The notes: generated by a model from the sequence alone, not told the origin. A stretch of DNA of 64,000 nucleotides from Kibdelosporangium sp. MJ126-NF4 (GCF_000826545.1 NZ_CDME01000011.1:1266001-1330000); one strand, 5' to 3'. Counted from the stretch's first letter, positions 52,977-62,436 are shown. Numbers and translations: made by a program.

Positions 52977-55133
52977 ATGCTCGGGTGGATTGCCGGTGTC
53001 GTGCTTCGGCGTTCCCGGCTGATCCTGGTGATCAGTGGTCTGTTCGTGGTGGCCGCCGGTGTGCTGGCGACCGGGGCGATGGGCAAGGTGAAGGTCGGCG
53101 GCTACCTGGACGAGAGTTCCGAGTCCAGTGCGGCGGCCGAGCGGATCGATTCCCGGTTCGGCGGCCAGTACAACCTGCTTTTCCTGGTCAAGCCGAACAC
53201 CGGTGCGCTGGACTCGCCCGAGGTGCTCGCCGAGGGCAAACGTTTGACTGAGGCGCTGGCCGGGGAAACGGCGCTGAGCAACGTCATCTCCTACTTCGCA
53301 GCGGTCCCCGCGCTGCGGTCCGGCGACGGCTCCTCGGCCCTGATCGCCGCCCATGTCGCGGGCGACGAGGACACGTCACTGAAGAACACCCAGGCGCTGT
53401 ACGACAAGTACCACGCCACGGACGGGCCGGTGTCCGTCCGGCTCGGTGGCGTCCAGGGCGTGGCCAGGGACGTCTACGAGGAAGTGCAGCGGAGCCTGAT
53501 CATCGCCGAGTCGATCGCGGTGCCGGTGACGCTGGTGCTGCTGGTGCTGGCGTTCGGCAGCGTGGTCGCCGCGCTGCTGCCGTTGGTGATCGGGCTGCTG
53601 GCGATCGTCGGCACGTTCGGTGAGATCGCGCTGCTCGGCGGTGTCACGGATGTGTCGATTTTCGCCGTCAACCTGACCACCGCGCTGGGCCTGGGCCTGG
53701 GTATCGACTACGCGCTGTTCATGGTCGCGCGGTTCAGGGAACGGCTGACCGCGGGCGACACGGTCGCCGACGCGGTCGCGACCACCGTCCGCACGTCCGG
53801 GCGGACCATCCTGTTCTCCGCCTTCACCGTTGCCGCAGCGCTGGCGGCCATGGCGGTCTTCCCCTTGTTCTACCTGCGGTCACTGGCGTTCGCCGGAGTC
53901 GGTGTCGTGGTCATCGCCGCGCTGGCGTGCCTGTTCGTGATCCCCGCGCTGCTCAACCTGCTCGGGCACCGGGTGAACGCGGTGAAGCTGCCGTGGTCGA
54001 AGTCGCTGCGAGGCTCGGACGCGCCGTTCTGGGGCAAGCTCGCCGCCGGAGTTGCCCGACGGCCGCTGCGTGCGGTGATCCCGGTGGTGCTCGTGCTGCT
54101 GTTCCTGGCGGTTCCGATCCTGCACGCGCAGTTCGGCAACGTGGACGACCGGGTGCTGCCCGCGTCGACCGAGAGCCGCTCGGCCAACGACACGGTCCGG
54201 CACAGCTTCGATGGCTTCACCGCCTCCGCTGTGGACGTGGTGGTGGAAGGCCGGATGGACGAGACCGCGGTCGCCCGGTACGCGGGCCAGATCTCCGCGA
54301 TGCCCGGTGTGGCCGGGGTGCAGTCGAGCGCGGGAGCGTTCGTCCAGGGCAACGCCGTGGCGAAGCTGCCGACCGACGCTGTGCGCGGGAAGCCGGACGC
54401 GCAGTGGCTCAGTGTGGCCAGCAGCCACGAACCGAAGTCCGACGCCACACTGGACTTCGTCAAGTCGTTGCGCGCCTTGCCGGATCCACCCTCGACCACT
54501 GTGCTCGTCGGCGGGACGGACGCGGAGCTGATCGACACCCAGCACGCGATCGGCGACCGGCTGCCGTGGGCGATCGCGATCATCGTCCTGATCACCTTCA
54601 TCGTGCTGTTCCTGTTCACCGGCAGCGTGCTGCAGCCCGTGCGCGCGCTGATCCTCAACGGTGTCAGCATGGCCGCGACTTTCGGCATCGTGGTGTGGGG
54701 CTTCCAGGACGGACACCTCGCCGGGATGTTCGGATTCACCGCGCAGCCGGTGGACACCGCCATCACCGTGCTGATCTTCTGCGTCGTGTTCGGTGTTTCG
54801 ATGGACTACGAGGTGTTCCTGATCAGCCGGGTCAAGGAGCTGCACGACAGCGGCGCGAGCAACGCCGAGGCACTGCGCCTGGGGATGGCACGGACCGGCC
54901 GCATCGTGTCCGCGGCGGCTGGCATGCTGGCTGTCGTGTTCTTCTCGTTCCTGACCAGCTCGATCAGCTTCCTGCAGCTGTTCGGTGTCGCCGCGGGTGT
55001 GGCGATCCTGATCGACGCCATCCTGGTGCGTGGTGTCCTGGTGCCGGGTGCCCTCGCGCTGATGGGACGGACAGCCTGGTGGTCGCCGCCCTTCCTACGG
55101 CGGCTGCACGAGCGCGTGGGAGTCAAAGAGTGA
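52977..55133 (+). CDS. MMPL/RND-family exporter
   Basis: 718 residues from ATG 52977 (AGGGGGAA about 7 nt upstream; ATG 52971 is too close to it). Two halves, each with a first helix, a large external loop, then five helices, with family motifs GIDYALFMVARFRE (near residue 242) and VSMDYEVFLISRVKEL (near 607). MMPL proteins export lipids, siderophores and hydrophobic metabolites in actinobacteria. Likely the product exporter. Its stop overlaps the next ATG (TGATG). Confidence 0.9.
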   Translation: MLGWIAGVVLRRSRLILVISGLFVVAAGVLATGAMGKVKVGGYLDESSESSAAAERIDSRFGGQYNLLFLVKPNTGALDSPEVLAEGKRLTEALAGETALSNVISYFAAVPALRSGDGSSALIAAHVAGDEDTSLKNTQALYDKYHATDGPVSVRLGGVQGVARDVYEEVQRSLIIAESIAVPVTLVLLVLAFGSVVAALLPLVIGLLAIVGTFGEIALLGGVTDVSIFAVNLTTALGLGLGIDYALFMVARFRERLTAGDTVADAVATTVRTSGRTILFSAFTVAAALAAMAVFPLFYLRSLAFAGVGVVVIAALACLFVIPALLNLLGHRVNAVKLPWSKSLRGSDAPFWGKLAAGVARRPLRAVIPVVLVLLFLAVPILHAQFGNVDDRVLPASTESRSANDTVRHSFDGFTASAVDVVVEGRMDETAVARYAGQISAMPGVAGVQSSAGAFVQGNAVAKLPTDAVRGKPDAQWLSVASSHEPKSDATLDFVKSLRALPDPPSTTVLVGGTDAELIDTQHAIGDRLPWAIAIIVLITFIVLFLFTGSVLQPVRALILNGVSMAATFGIVVWGFQDGHLAGMFGFTAQPVDTAITVLIFCVVFGVSMDYEVFLISRVKELHDSGASNAEALRLGMARTGRIVSAAAGMLAVVFFSFLTSSISFLQLFGVAAGVAILIDAILVRGVLVPGALALMGRTAWWSPPFLRRLHERVGVKE

Positions 55134-56122
55134 TGACCGTTCCCGAGCAGATGATCGCGGCCTACATCACCGAGCACGGGCCCGCCGACGCCATTGGCGT
55201 CGGTTCCTTGCCGGTGCCGGTGCCAGGGCCGGGCGAGGTCCTCGTCCGCGTCGCCGCGGTGGCGGCGAACCATGTGGACACTTTCGTCCGGTCCGGTGCG
55301 TACGCCACCGAGATGACGTTCCCGTTCGTGATCGGCCGTGATCTGGTCGGCACGGTCGTCTCGGCCACCGACTCGTTCGCCAATGGCACAACGGTGTGGT
55401 GCAACAGTATGGGCCACAATGGACGGCAAGGGACCTTCGCGGAGTACGTGGCCGTCCCGCAGGAGCGGCTGTACGCGCTGCCGGATGGCGTCGATCCGAT
55501 CGCCGCCGTGTCGGTGCTGCACACCGCTGCTACAGCCCACATCGGACTGTACCGCGAGGCGCGGATCCGTCCGAGTGAGACGATCGTGGTGGTCGGAGCG
55601 GGCGGTGGCGTCGGCAGCGCCGTCTGCCAACTCGCGGCGGCAGCGGGCGTCCGGGTGATCGCGGTCGACCGTGCGGAGAACGCCGAATGGTGCCGGGAGC
55701 ACTGTGGTGCCACAGCGGTGATCGACCGCGAATCCGCGGACATCGCCGGTGAGATAACGGCTCTCGCTCCGTCCGGTGTGGACGTATACTGGGACAACTC
55801 CGGGCGGCACGATTTCGACGCCGTGCTGCCGGTGATGGCGCTGGGCGGCAGGATCGTCCTGATGGCCGGGCTGCGCGCACGCGCGGTGCTGCCAGTGGGT
55901 GCCGTCTACACCAAGGACGTGAGCCTGCACGGCTTCGTGATCAGCAATGCCTCCGCGGCGGACCTGCGTGCCGCTGCGGAGATCATCAACCGGGAACTGC
56001 GCAGTGGCCGGTTGCGCGGCCGGGTCCGGGCGGAACTCCCGCTCGCCGAGGCCGCGAAGGCGCACCAGGTGCTGGAGACCGGCGTGGGCGACAAGCCGGG
56101 CCGTGTCGTACTCGTCCCGTAG
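55133..56122 (+). CDS. NADPH:quinone oxidoreductase-type medium-chain reductase
   Basis: 329 residues. GroES-like N-terminal half (GPGEVLVRVAAVAANHVD) then Rossmann motif VVGAGGGVGSAVCQLAAAAG near residue 153. No zinc ligands, as in the QOR/enoyl-reductase branch. Could reduce an enone, quinone-like diazo intermediate or acyl chain in the pathway; the substrate is not identifiable. Close to the last gene of the operon. Confidence 0.83.
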   Translation: MTVPEQMIAAYITEHGPADAIGVGSLPVPVPGPGEVLVRVAAVAANHVDTFVRSGAYATEMTFPFVIGRDLVGTVVSATDSFANGTTVWCNSMGHNGRQGTFAEYVAVPQERLYALPDGVDPIAAVSVLHTAATAHIGLYREARIRPSETIVVVGAGGGVGSAVCQLAAAAGVRVIAVDRAENAEWCREHCGATAVIDRESADIAGEITALAPSGVDVYWDNSGRHDFDAVLPVMALGGRIVLMAGLRARAVLPVGAVYTKDVSLHGFVISNASAADLRAAAEIINRELRSGRLRGRVRAELPLAEAAKAHQVLETGVGDKPGRVVLVP

Positions 56123-56136
56123 ATTGGGGGATTCTC

Positions 56137-56661
56137 GTGTTACGTGTGTTGACAAAGGAATGGTGGGAGCGGCGGTTCCTGCGCATGTACGACTCCTGGC
56201 GTGACCCGATCACCTGGCACGTCAAGGCGACACCGGGAGCGCCGCAGAACCTCGAGCACTTCAGACGCCGCAGGTTCTGCCTGATGGTCACCTACAAGCG
56301 CAACGGCGATCCGGTGCCGTCCGCGATGTGGTTCGGCCTGGACAACGGCCGCGCGTACCTGCGGACCGGTATCGACTCGTTGAAGGTGCGCAGGATTCGC
56401 CGCAACCCCCAGGTGCTGTTCGCGCCGTCGAACATCCGGGGCAAGCCAGTGGGCGCGGTCATCCCGTGTGTCGCCCGCATCCTGCCCGACGAGGAGAAGC
56501 CCCGAGCGGCGAAGATCATCGTCAACGCCTACGGCGTGGGACGGAAGGTCTACGACCGCACTGTCGCCACGGTGTACGAAGAGGCGGCATACCTGGAGAT
56601 CACTCCAGTGGCGCTGCTGGAAGCCGAAGCCAAGCACTCCGCCACCACCAAAACCTCGTGA
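56137..56661 (+). CDS. PPOX/F420-type split-barrel oxidoreductase
   Basis: 174 residues from GTG 56137 (GGGGGA about 7 nt upstream). Split-barrel motifs FCLMVTYKRNGDPVPSAMWF in parts and VRRIRRNPQVLFAPSN, typical of F420- or FMN-dependent pyridoxamine-oxidase-like proteins in actinobacteria. Its TGA stop lies within the left arm of a long palindromic hairpin. Last gene of the rightward operon. Likely a reductive or oxidative tailoring enzyme. Confidence 0.8.
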   Translation: MLRVLTKEWWERRFLRMYDSWRDPITWHVKATPGAPQNLEHFRRRRFCLMVTYKRNGDPVPSAMWFGLDNGRAYLRTGIDSLKVRRIRRNPQVLFAPSNIRGKPVGAVIPCVARILPDEEKPRAAKIIVNAYGVGRKVYDRTVATVYEEAAYLEITPVALLEAEAKHSATTKTS

Positions 56662-56701
56662 GTGTTTCGGCCGGTTAGTACCGGCCGAAACACTCACGAG
56701 G
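56654..56701. terminator. 22-bp near-perfect palindromic hairpin at operon end
   Basis: Left arm 56654-56675 and right arm 56680-56701 pair over 22 bp without mismatch around a TAGT loop (core GAGTGTTTCGGCCGGT / ACCGGCCGAAACACTC). It sits between convergent genes, and the stop codon of the upstream gene falls in the left arm. It should terminate both. Confidence 0.85.
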
Positions 56702-56713
56702 GTTGACCTGGGG

Positions 56714-57172
56714 TTATTTCTTGCGCTCCAGGTACTCCTTGGCCAGGCGGACCTCGTCGCGCACGTCGGTGTTCAGCCACTTGCGCAACATCGGCTCGGC
56801 CAGCCAGCCGATGAACGGCTTGAAGTCGAAGTTGAGTGTGCGGACCAGCCGCGTTCCACCGTCGGCCGGTTCGCACACGAAACTCGCGGTGAAGTCGGAC
56901 GCCAGCCGGGCCAACCGGTTGGCAGGCGGCGGCGCGAGCGCGACGTCGACGCGCTTGCCCGGAGTGAGCGTCATCCGGGACACCGTCGGCGGGCCGGGCA
57001 GACCGGCGAGCTTGGAGCGGAACTTGAACTCGGTGACATTGCCATCGCGGCGTACCCAGACGACGGGCCGGATCTTGGTGTCCACTTCGGCGTAACGCTC
57101 GGGATCCATCACGAACTCGAGCAACTCGTCCGGCGTGCAGGCGATGACTTCGGTGACTTCGACCGTGAGCAT
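56714..57172 (-). CDS. SRPBCC-fold protein (paralog B)
   Basis: 152 residues from the ATG at 57172. Same fold and length as the protein at 47785-48252, with matching EFVMDPERYAEVDTKI and VSRMTLTPGKRVDVALAP. Probably a duplicate used on a related ligand; it lies in the leftward arm, downstream of the transposase-like gene. An inverted repeat overlaps its start region. Confidence 0.82.
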   Translation of the reverse strand: MLTVEVTEVIACTPDELLEFVMDPERYAEVDTKIRPVVWVRRDGNVTEFKFRSKLAGLPGPPTVSRMTLTPGKRVDVALAPPPANRLARLASDFTASFVCEPADGGTRLVRTLNFDFKPFIGWLAEPMLRKWLNTDVRDEVRLAKEYLERKK

Positions 57173-57175
57173 GTC

Positions 57176-57204
57176 CCCATGGTAATCAGCGAACCCACCA
57201 TGGG
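57176..57204. promoter_or_regulatory. Inverted repeat before the SRPBCC gene
   Basis: CCCATGGT (57176-57183) and ACCATGGG (57197-57204) with a 13-nt spacer, immediately upstream of the ATG on the minus strand. A possible operator or leader hairpin. Confidence 0.45.
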
Positions 57205-57256
57205 CGCCGGGTCTCGCCCGACCAGACGGGCTCGACACGGCACCCACGGCGAGGAT

Positions 57257-58372
57257 TCACCCGACGGGGACGGGTTCCTCGGTCAGTTCACTGGCGAACT
57301 GCACAGCCATCGCCAGCGTCATGTGCCGGTGCCAGCCGACCCAGCCCCGCACCTCGTACCGGTCGAGCTGGGACCGGGTGCGGATCGCACGCCAGCGCCT
57401 GTCCAGGTGTCGCATCTCGGCCATCGCGTGCCCCATCCCGTTGGGGGAGAGGGGATGATGCATACAGGCCCGGAAGTAGCTGGTGCTGCCCCGTTTCCCG
57501 GTCGCGGCGTAGGCCGGGCTCGGGGTCAGGGTGACCGCCATCGGGGACATGCGTTGCCGGGGCATCTGCCGGGCGGTCAGTTCCGTCCGCGCGCCCGCCA
57601 CTGCGCGCGCGTCGGTGACCACCGGCTCCTCCAGTTGACCGAGCTCGGCCGAGGTGAGCCAGGTCAGGTGCGGTATTTGTTGTTGCTGCAACAACATCAG
57701 CAGCCGCAGCTTGTTCGGGCAGTTGAGCGACAGGTAGATCCGTCTCGGCCGGAAGTCGTCGGCGATCGCCCGCTGGATCATGTCGGAGGCGATGGCCGAC
57801 TTGGACCGGTGCCGGACCTCGGGTGGGATGTTTCCCTGTTTGCGCAGCCGTTCGTTCTCCGACCACGCCGGTGGCAGGTACAGGTCGATGTCCAGCAGGA
57901 ACACCTTCCTGTCCGGGCTGACGTACAGCAGCGCCACCGCGTTCTGGCAGTTCTGCGCCCGGCCGTTCTCCGAGGAGAACTGCAGGTCGACCGCGACGGC
58001 GCGGTTGCCCTTCTTGGCGAAGGTCGCCTCGGTGATGTAGAAGTCGCCACCTTCCGCCGCTGCCGCGCGGGCCATCTCGCGCAGTTTTCGGCGGACTTCC
58101 GCGTCGTCCCACCGTGCTGTGGTGAGCAGGCGCTGCGCGCCGTCGGCACGGTACTCCGACTCGTAGGTCGCGATGTTGCGCCGTCCCGCTGACGGCTTCT
58201 TGACGATGTTGGCGAGGCCGAACATGTAGTTCAGCGCTCGCATCCGCGGTTCGGCCCTGGCGAAGCAGGGTGACAGCCGGGAATGCACTGTCCGCAGGCA
58301 GAATTCGAGCGAGGAGGCGGCAGGCAGCTGCGCACGCAGGCTCGCTGTGGTCTCCCTTGTCTTGGTCATCAT
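57257..58372 (-). CDS. IS701 transposase-like protein with lost catalytic residues
   Basis: 371 residues. The plan follows IS701-family DDE transposases: RAEPRMRALNYMFGL near 40-52, RWDDAEVRRKLREMA, FYITEATFAKKG near 111-122, LQFSSENGRAQNCQNAVAL, DLYLPPAWSENE, and the C-terminal DRYEVRGWVGWHRHMTLAM. Where active members read VVDETGFLKKG, this has YITEATFAKKG, so the first catalytic Asp is Thr; the second Asp region (normally TADEVYG) reads LSLNCPNK. Only the final Glu region is intact. The frame is complete and full length, and no terminal inverted repeats are evident. Probably a domesticated DNA-binding protein. Confidence 0.72.
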   Translation of the reverse strand: MMTKTRETTASLRAQLPAASSLEFCLRTVHSRLSPCFARAEPRMRALNYMFGLANIVKKPSAGRRNIATYESEYRADGAQRLLTTARWDDAEVRRKLREMARAAAAEGGDFYITEATFAKKGNRAVAVDLQFSSENGRAQNCQNAVALLYVSPDRKVFLLDIDLYLPPAWSENERLRKQGNIPPEVRHRSKSAIASDMIQRAIADDFRPRRIYLSLNCPNKLRLLMLLQQQQIPHLTWLTSAELGQLEEPVVTDARAVAGARTELTARQMPRQRMSPMAVTLTPSPAYAATGKRGSTSYFRACMHHPLSPNGMGHAMAEMRHLDRRWRAIRTRSQLDRYEVRGWVGWHRHMTLAMAVQFASELTEEPVPVG

Positions 58373-58438
58373 TACACGCTCATGTTCTCTCGAGCTCCCC
58401 CAGGAGTTCGGATGACAGTGGTGGACCGTGAAAATGTG

Positions 58439-61276
58439 TCAGTTCTTCAGGTTGATGAGTTCGATACGCGATCCGATCTCGAGTTTCCGGAATATCTGGC
58501 GGAGGTGGTAGCCGACGGTGTGCGGTGAGACGAACAGGTGCCCGGCTGCCTGCCGGTTGGTCAGTCCTTTCGCGACAAGCGTGGCGACCTTGCGCTCGGT
58601 CTCGGTGAGACTGTCCCAGCCGGTCACCGGGCGCTTGGTGTGCTTCCAGTTGCGGCGCCGGACACCGAGAGCGCGCAGGCGGCGCGTGACTCGCGCGGCG
58701 TGCCAGGTCGCGTCGATCTCGGAGTAGGCGTCCATGGCGCGGTCGAGCTGCTCGACGGCGGTGTCGCGGTCCTCGTCGCACAGCGCGGTGCCCAGGTCCT
58801 CACCGGCGTGCGCCCGGCTCAGCGGATCCACGTGCGCGCGGGCCACTTCGGCGAGCACGCCGATGTCACCGTCGAGCAGCGCGCGTGCGTGCCATGCCGC
58901 GTACTTCAGGAAGTCGTGGCCCGGATTGGCCCTGCTCAGCGCTTCCGCTGTGTCCACTACGGACTCGGCGGTCCTGGTGCCGTGGTGTTCGGTGGCGACG
59001 CGGACAAACCAGGCGGCTGCCGCCGGGTCCTCCAGCAGGACCTCCCGCCGGATTCCCGCGTCGGCGCGCACGGTGGACAGCACGTTCTCGACAGTCGACG
59101 AATCGTCGGTGCCCGCCGCGACCATGCCCTGCACGAGCAGGTTCGCCGCCCACCACGGGCGGGCTTCCTCACGGGCCAGCAGGTCGTTGGCCTGGCCGCA
59201 GTGGCGCTTGGCCGCGACGAGATCGCCTTGGTGCAGCGCCACCATCGCCAGCACGGCGGCGGCTTGGGGCGCGTACAGAGGCATGTCGTAAGTCTGGGCC
59301 GCGGTGAGCCCTTGTCCGGCCACTATTGCCGCTTCGTGCAAATCCCCGTCGGCCAGCAGGATGGCGGCGGACAGGATCGCGGGAACCCCGGTGATGACAC
59401 AGCCGGTGTCCTCGTGACCGACGCCGATCCGGCTGAGCAGGTGAGTGGCCTCGTCGAGCCTGCGTGCCCTGGTCAGCAGGCTCACCCGTAACCAGGTGGG
59501 ATTGCTGAACCAGGCTCCGTCACCGGTGTTGCCGGTGGTCATGTCGAGCGCCTCGGTGACCTGTCCGTTGCGCCAGCGGGAAAGCGCGAGTACCGATCGG
59601 GCCGCGGTGGACACCGCCTGGCTGAGCGGCTCGGTACCGACGAGCAGTTCGTCGGCGCGCCCCATGGCCGCGCGTTCGTCCGACAGGGACTCGGCGGTCA
59701 GCCGGAGGACTTCGACCTGCTCGCGAATCGGATCCACACAGGACGGTGACTCGAGCAGCCGCTTCGCGGTCGCGGTCGCGGCAGCGGCGTGGCCGCGCAG
59801 GAACAACGCGGTGGCCAGCCAGCGGCGCAGCGTCTGTGTCTGCGGGGTGTCGGCGTCCGTGTTCTCCAGTGACTGGCGGCAGAACCGGATCGCGGCGGAC
59901 AGCGAGCCCGAGCGGGTCAGCGCCTGGGCCGCGATCGCGGCCAGTTCGAGGTACTCCGTGGTACCGGGGCCGCACAGCCGCATCCCGCCGGTCGCCAGGT
60001 CGGCGGCGCGTGCAGGGTCGACCGCCAGCAGCTCGCCGGAGACCTCGATGAGCGTGCGGGTGGCCTCGGCGTCACCGGGCAGCGCGCCCCGGGCCAGGTG
60101 GATGGCCGCGTCGAGACGTCCGGACGGGCGTTCCATCAGGATCTGCGCTGCCTGCCGGTGCAGCATCACCCGGATCGGCTTCGGCACGGTGTCCAGCGCG
60201 GCCTGCCGCAGTGGGGCGCTGCTGAACGCGAAGGCGTCGTCCGCGTCGACCGTGATCAGCCCGCTGTGCATGACCTCGTGGACGAGCGGAAGTAGTTCGG
60301 CGGGGGACTTGCCCAGCATCGCGGCCAGGTCCACCGGCGTGAAGTCTCGGCCGAGCACGGCGGCCACCTGCAACAACTGCCTCGTCGGCGCCGCGAGCGC
60401 GTCGAGCTTCGCGGTGACCATCGTGACGAACCGTTCGGGCAGCGGTGTTTCGGCGGGCAGCTCCACCTCGGGCTGACCTGGCACAGTGACCGCGGTGCCG
60501 GTGGCGCGCGGTGTCAGGTCCGCGACGCCGTCGTTGATCTCCACGTCCCTGTCGTCCACGAGACCGCGGATCAGTTCGACAAGCGGGCCGGGGATCGTCA
60601 CGCTCTCCAAAATGGACAGCAGCGGCGGCGAGGGGATAGCACCGAGCAGGTCCGTTGCCACCGACCGGATCGCCGCGGGCGCGAGCGGTGGCAACTCGGG
60701 TAACTGCTCGGCCTCGGTGATCTCGTGGCCGAGCAGGGCCGCGAGCGAACCCCGGTTGCCGGGCGGGAACGACAGCAGCCACACCACCGGCTGGGTGCGC
60801 AGCTTCGTCATCAGTGCCCGGACGGTGAGCATGACGGCGGGCCCCGCGCGGTGGAAGTTGTCAAGGGGGACCAGGACCGGGCTGTGTGGCAGCAGGTCGA
60901 CCAGTTGCGCGTACGCCTGGTTGGCGTGCGCGGACGTGCCTTCGGGGACGGGGATCAGGTCGGTGCCGGTCGGGGCCTGCGCACCGGCATGGGCGAGCGC
61001 TGCGGCTTTCTCCGTGGCCTTCTCCGGTCGGCCGAGCTGTTCGTAGACGCCGGTGAACGTGGTGAAGCCCTGGTTCTCGGCGAGCTCGGTCGCCTTCGCG
61101 AGCAGCCGCGTCTTGCCGCTGCCCGGCGCGCCCTCTACGACGACGGTGGTGGACCGGCTCGCGCCAGCCACTCTGCGTAGTATCGCCGTTATCTTTTCTA
61201 TGTACTCGTCACGGCCGTGTATGGCCGCCCGGCCGTAATGACCGGAATAGATGGTCTGCAGGCTCAGCTTCGCCAC
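58439..61276 (-). CDS. LAL-type LuxR regulator (large ATP-binding)
   Basis: 945 residues from GTG 61276 (GGGGGAGG upstream). N-terminal ATPase: Walker A GAPGSGKT at 49-56; Walker B VLVPLDNFHRA carries one Asp then Asn where two acidic residues are common. The middle is TPR-like helical. The C-terminal LuxR helix-turn-helix (about 884-940) contains LTETERKVATLVAKGLTNRQ in part and VSPHTVGYHLRQIFRKL. Such proteins are pathway activators in many actinomycete clusters; adjacency makes it the best candidate regulator here. Confidence 0.9.
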   Translation of the reverse strand: MAKLSLQTIYSGHYGRAAIHGRDEYIEKITAILRRVAGASRSTTVVVEGAPGSGKTRLLAKATELAENQGFTTFTGVYEQLGRPEKATEKAAALAHAGAQAPTGTDLIPVPEGTSAHANQAYAQLVDLLPHSPVLVPLDNFHRAGPAVMLTVRALMTKLRTQPVVWLLSFPPGNRGSLAALLGHEITEAEQLPELPPLAPAAIRSVATDLLGAIPSPPLLSILESVTIPGPLVELIRGLVDDRDVEINDGVADLTPRATGTAVTVPGQPEVELPAETPLPERFVTMVTAKLDALAAPTRQLLQVAAVLGRDFTPVDLAAMLGKSPAELLPLVHEVMHSGLITVDADDAFAFSSAPLRQAALDTVPKPIRVMLHRQAAQILMERPSGRLDAAIHLARGALPGDAEATRTLIEVSGELLAVDPARAADLATGGMRLCGPGTTEYLELAAIAAQALTRSGSLSAAIRFCRQSLENTDADTPQTQTLRRWLATALFLRGHAAAATATAKRLLESPSCVDPIREQVEVLRLTAESLSDERAAMGRADELLVGTEPLSQAVSTAARSVLALSRWRNGQVTEALDMTTGNTGDGAWFSNPTWLRVSLLTRARRLDEATHLLSRIGVGHEDTGCVITGVPAILSAAILLADGDLHEAAIVAGQGLTAAQTYDMPLYAPQAAAVLAMVALHQGDLVAAKRHCGQANDLLAREEARPWWAANLLVQGMVAAGTDDSSTVENVLSTVRADAGIRREVLLEDPAAAAWFVRVATEHHGTRTAESVVDTAEALSRANPGHDFLKYAAWHARALLDGDIGVLAEVARAHVDPLSRAHAGEDLGTALCDEDRDTAVEQLDRAMDAYSEIDATWHAARVTRRLRALGVRRRNWKHTKRPVTGWDSLTETERKVATLVAKGLTNRQAAGHLFVSPHTVGYHLRQIFRKLEIGSRIELINLKN

Positions 61277-62166
61277 GATCCTCCCCCACGGACCCCTGCG
61301 CGGAACTCACTGTCACCGGGTACCCCCAAGTACGCCGACCGACACAGCTTTATTACCTGTCCCCGTATCCACCCGACTCGCTGCCCGCTCGTCCGCAGGC
61401 TGCGTTTCCCCAGTGGGCGTTCGACGACATTGTCATACGGTACACCAGCGACGGAACTCGCCGGAGTCTCCCCGAGAGTCAGTGCTTCGTCAAGGCTTTC
61501 GGGTGCGATCTCGCTACGATTCCCCCGATTGTCGGTGTTGCCGAGGGGGCGGGTTACCTCGCGGGCGGGCGCCGCATTGACGGTATTCTCCGCGGGCGTG
61601 CCGCGTGACGCTCGATGATCCGCCCTTTGTCGGGACGGATATCTGTTTCCTTACCGTGAGGTAAATTGCTGGTGTCACGTGCGTATACCCGCGCGAAAGT
61701 CAGTCCCCAGTCCAGCCATGGGCGCAAGTTACCCGACCTAAAGCGGTTGCCTCAAGCGCAAGAGCGGATCTAGTGCCGGTGTGGCTGTGTTGTGAGAACG
61801 CGACGGGAACCGGCCAATCGGCTGGCTGTGTGCCCATTCTCACTGTATCCGCAGGTCGAGGGCGGTGTGCGAGAAGTCGGCCCGGTGTGGATGTCCGTTA
61901 TTTCGGGGTAATGTGGGACGTCCGTACAGAACTGCGGACGCGGCAACTCCGGCGTCACGGTGAGCGGAGAGTTTACGTTTTCTGTGATGTGTGCAACCGG
62001 GACGGGTAACGTCACCCGTTTGGTCTAGTGACTGTCGTGTGAAGATGTGCTTCGGCATTCCGATTCGCCTCTTGCAAGCGCGGATATGGGTTCATCGGCG
62101 GGTATGGCGTCGTTATTCGGATGATGCACACTAATGGGCCACTTAATACCGCGCTTATCGGCGTTC

Positions 62167-62195
62167 GTTGACATGTTGATCGTTGTTACGATAGC
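62167..62195 (+). promoter_or_regulatory. Candidate promoter of the neocarzinostatin-type gene
   Basis: TTGACA (62167-62172) is followed after 16 bp by GATAGC, a moderate -10. The flank is AT-rich. It would give a transcript with a leader of about 270 nt. Confidence 0.4.
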
Positions 62196-62333
62196 TTCGT
62201 TTTACGTGAGGAGTTGACGGGACAGGGACCCCATGGGGTTTGCTCGAATCAGCTGCCCACGCCGGAATCAAGCCGCTTCGTGTCCTCGGCTCACCGGCGC
62301 TCAATTCCCTGTTTTCCCGGCCTCCCCCCGGTT

Positions 62334-62362
62334 GCGCCGAGGTGCCCCCCACACCTCGGCGC
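62334..62362 (+). promoter_or_regulatory. Leader hairpin upstream of the neocarzinostatin-type gene
   Basis: GCGCCGAGGTG (62334-62344) pairs with CACCTCGGCGC (62352-62362) in an 11-bp perfect stem with a 7-nt C-rich loop, about 105 nt before the start codon. Likely a leader mRNA structure or an attenuator; there is no U-tract. Confidence 0.5.
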
Positions 62363-62436
62363 CCATCATCCTGCCCGCAGTCGAGGAGGGTGCCGACCAA
62401 CCTGAAGACGTATCGCACCGGTAGTCAGGAAAGCTG

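Noticed and set aside
57257..58372. Active IS701 insertion sequence
   Set aside because: Catalytic Asp positions are lost and no terminal inverted repeats or target duplications are evident.
61217..61618. 133-codon plus-strand frame before the LAL gene
   Set aside because: It overlaps the LAL start region and has random-looking composition without domain or ribosome site.
61773..62009. 78-codon Cys-containing frame in the 1.2-kb gap
   Set aside because: No ribosome site, no signal peptide, and no third-position GC bias.
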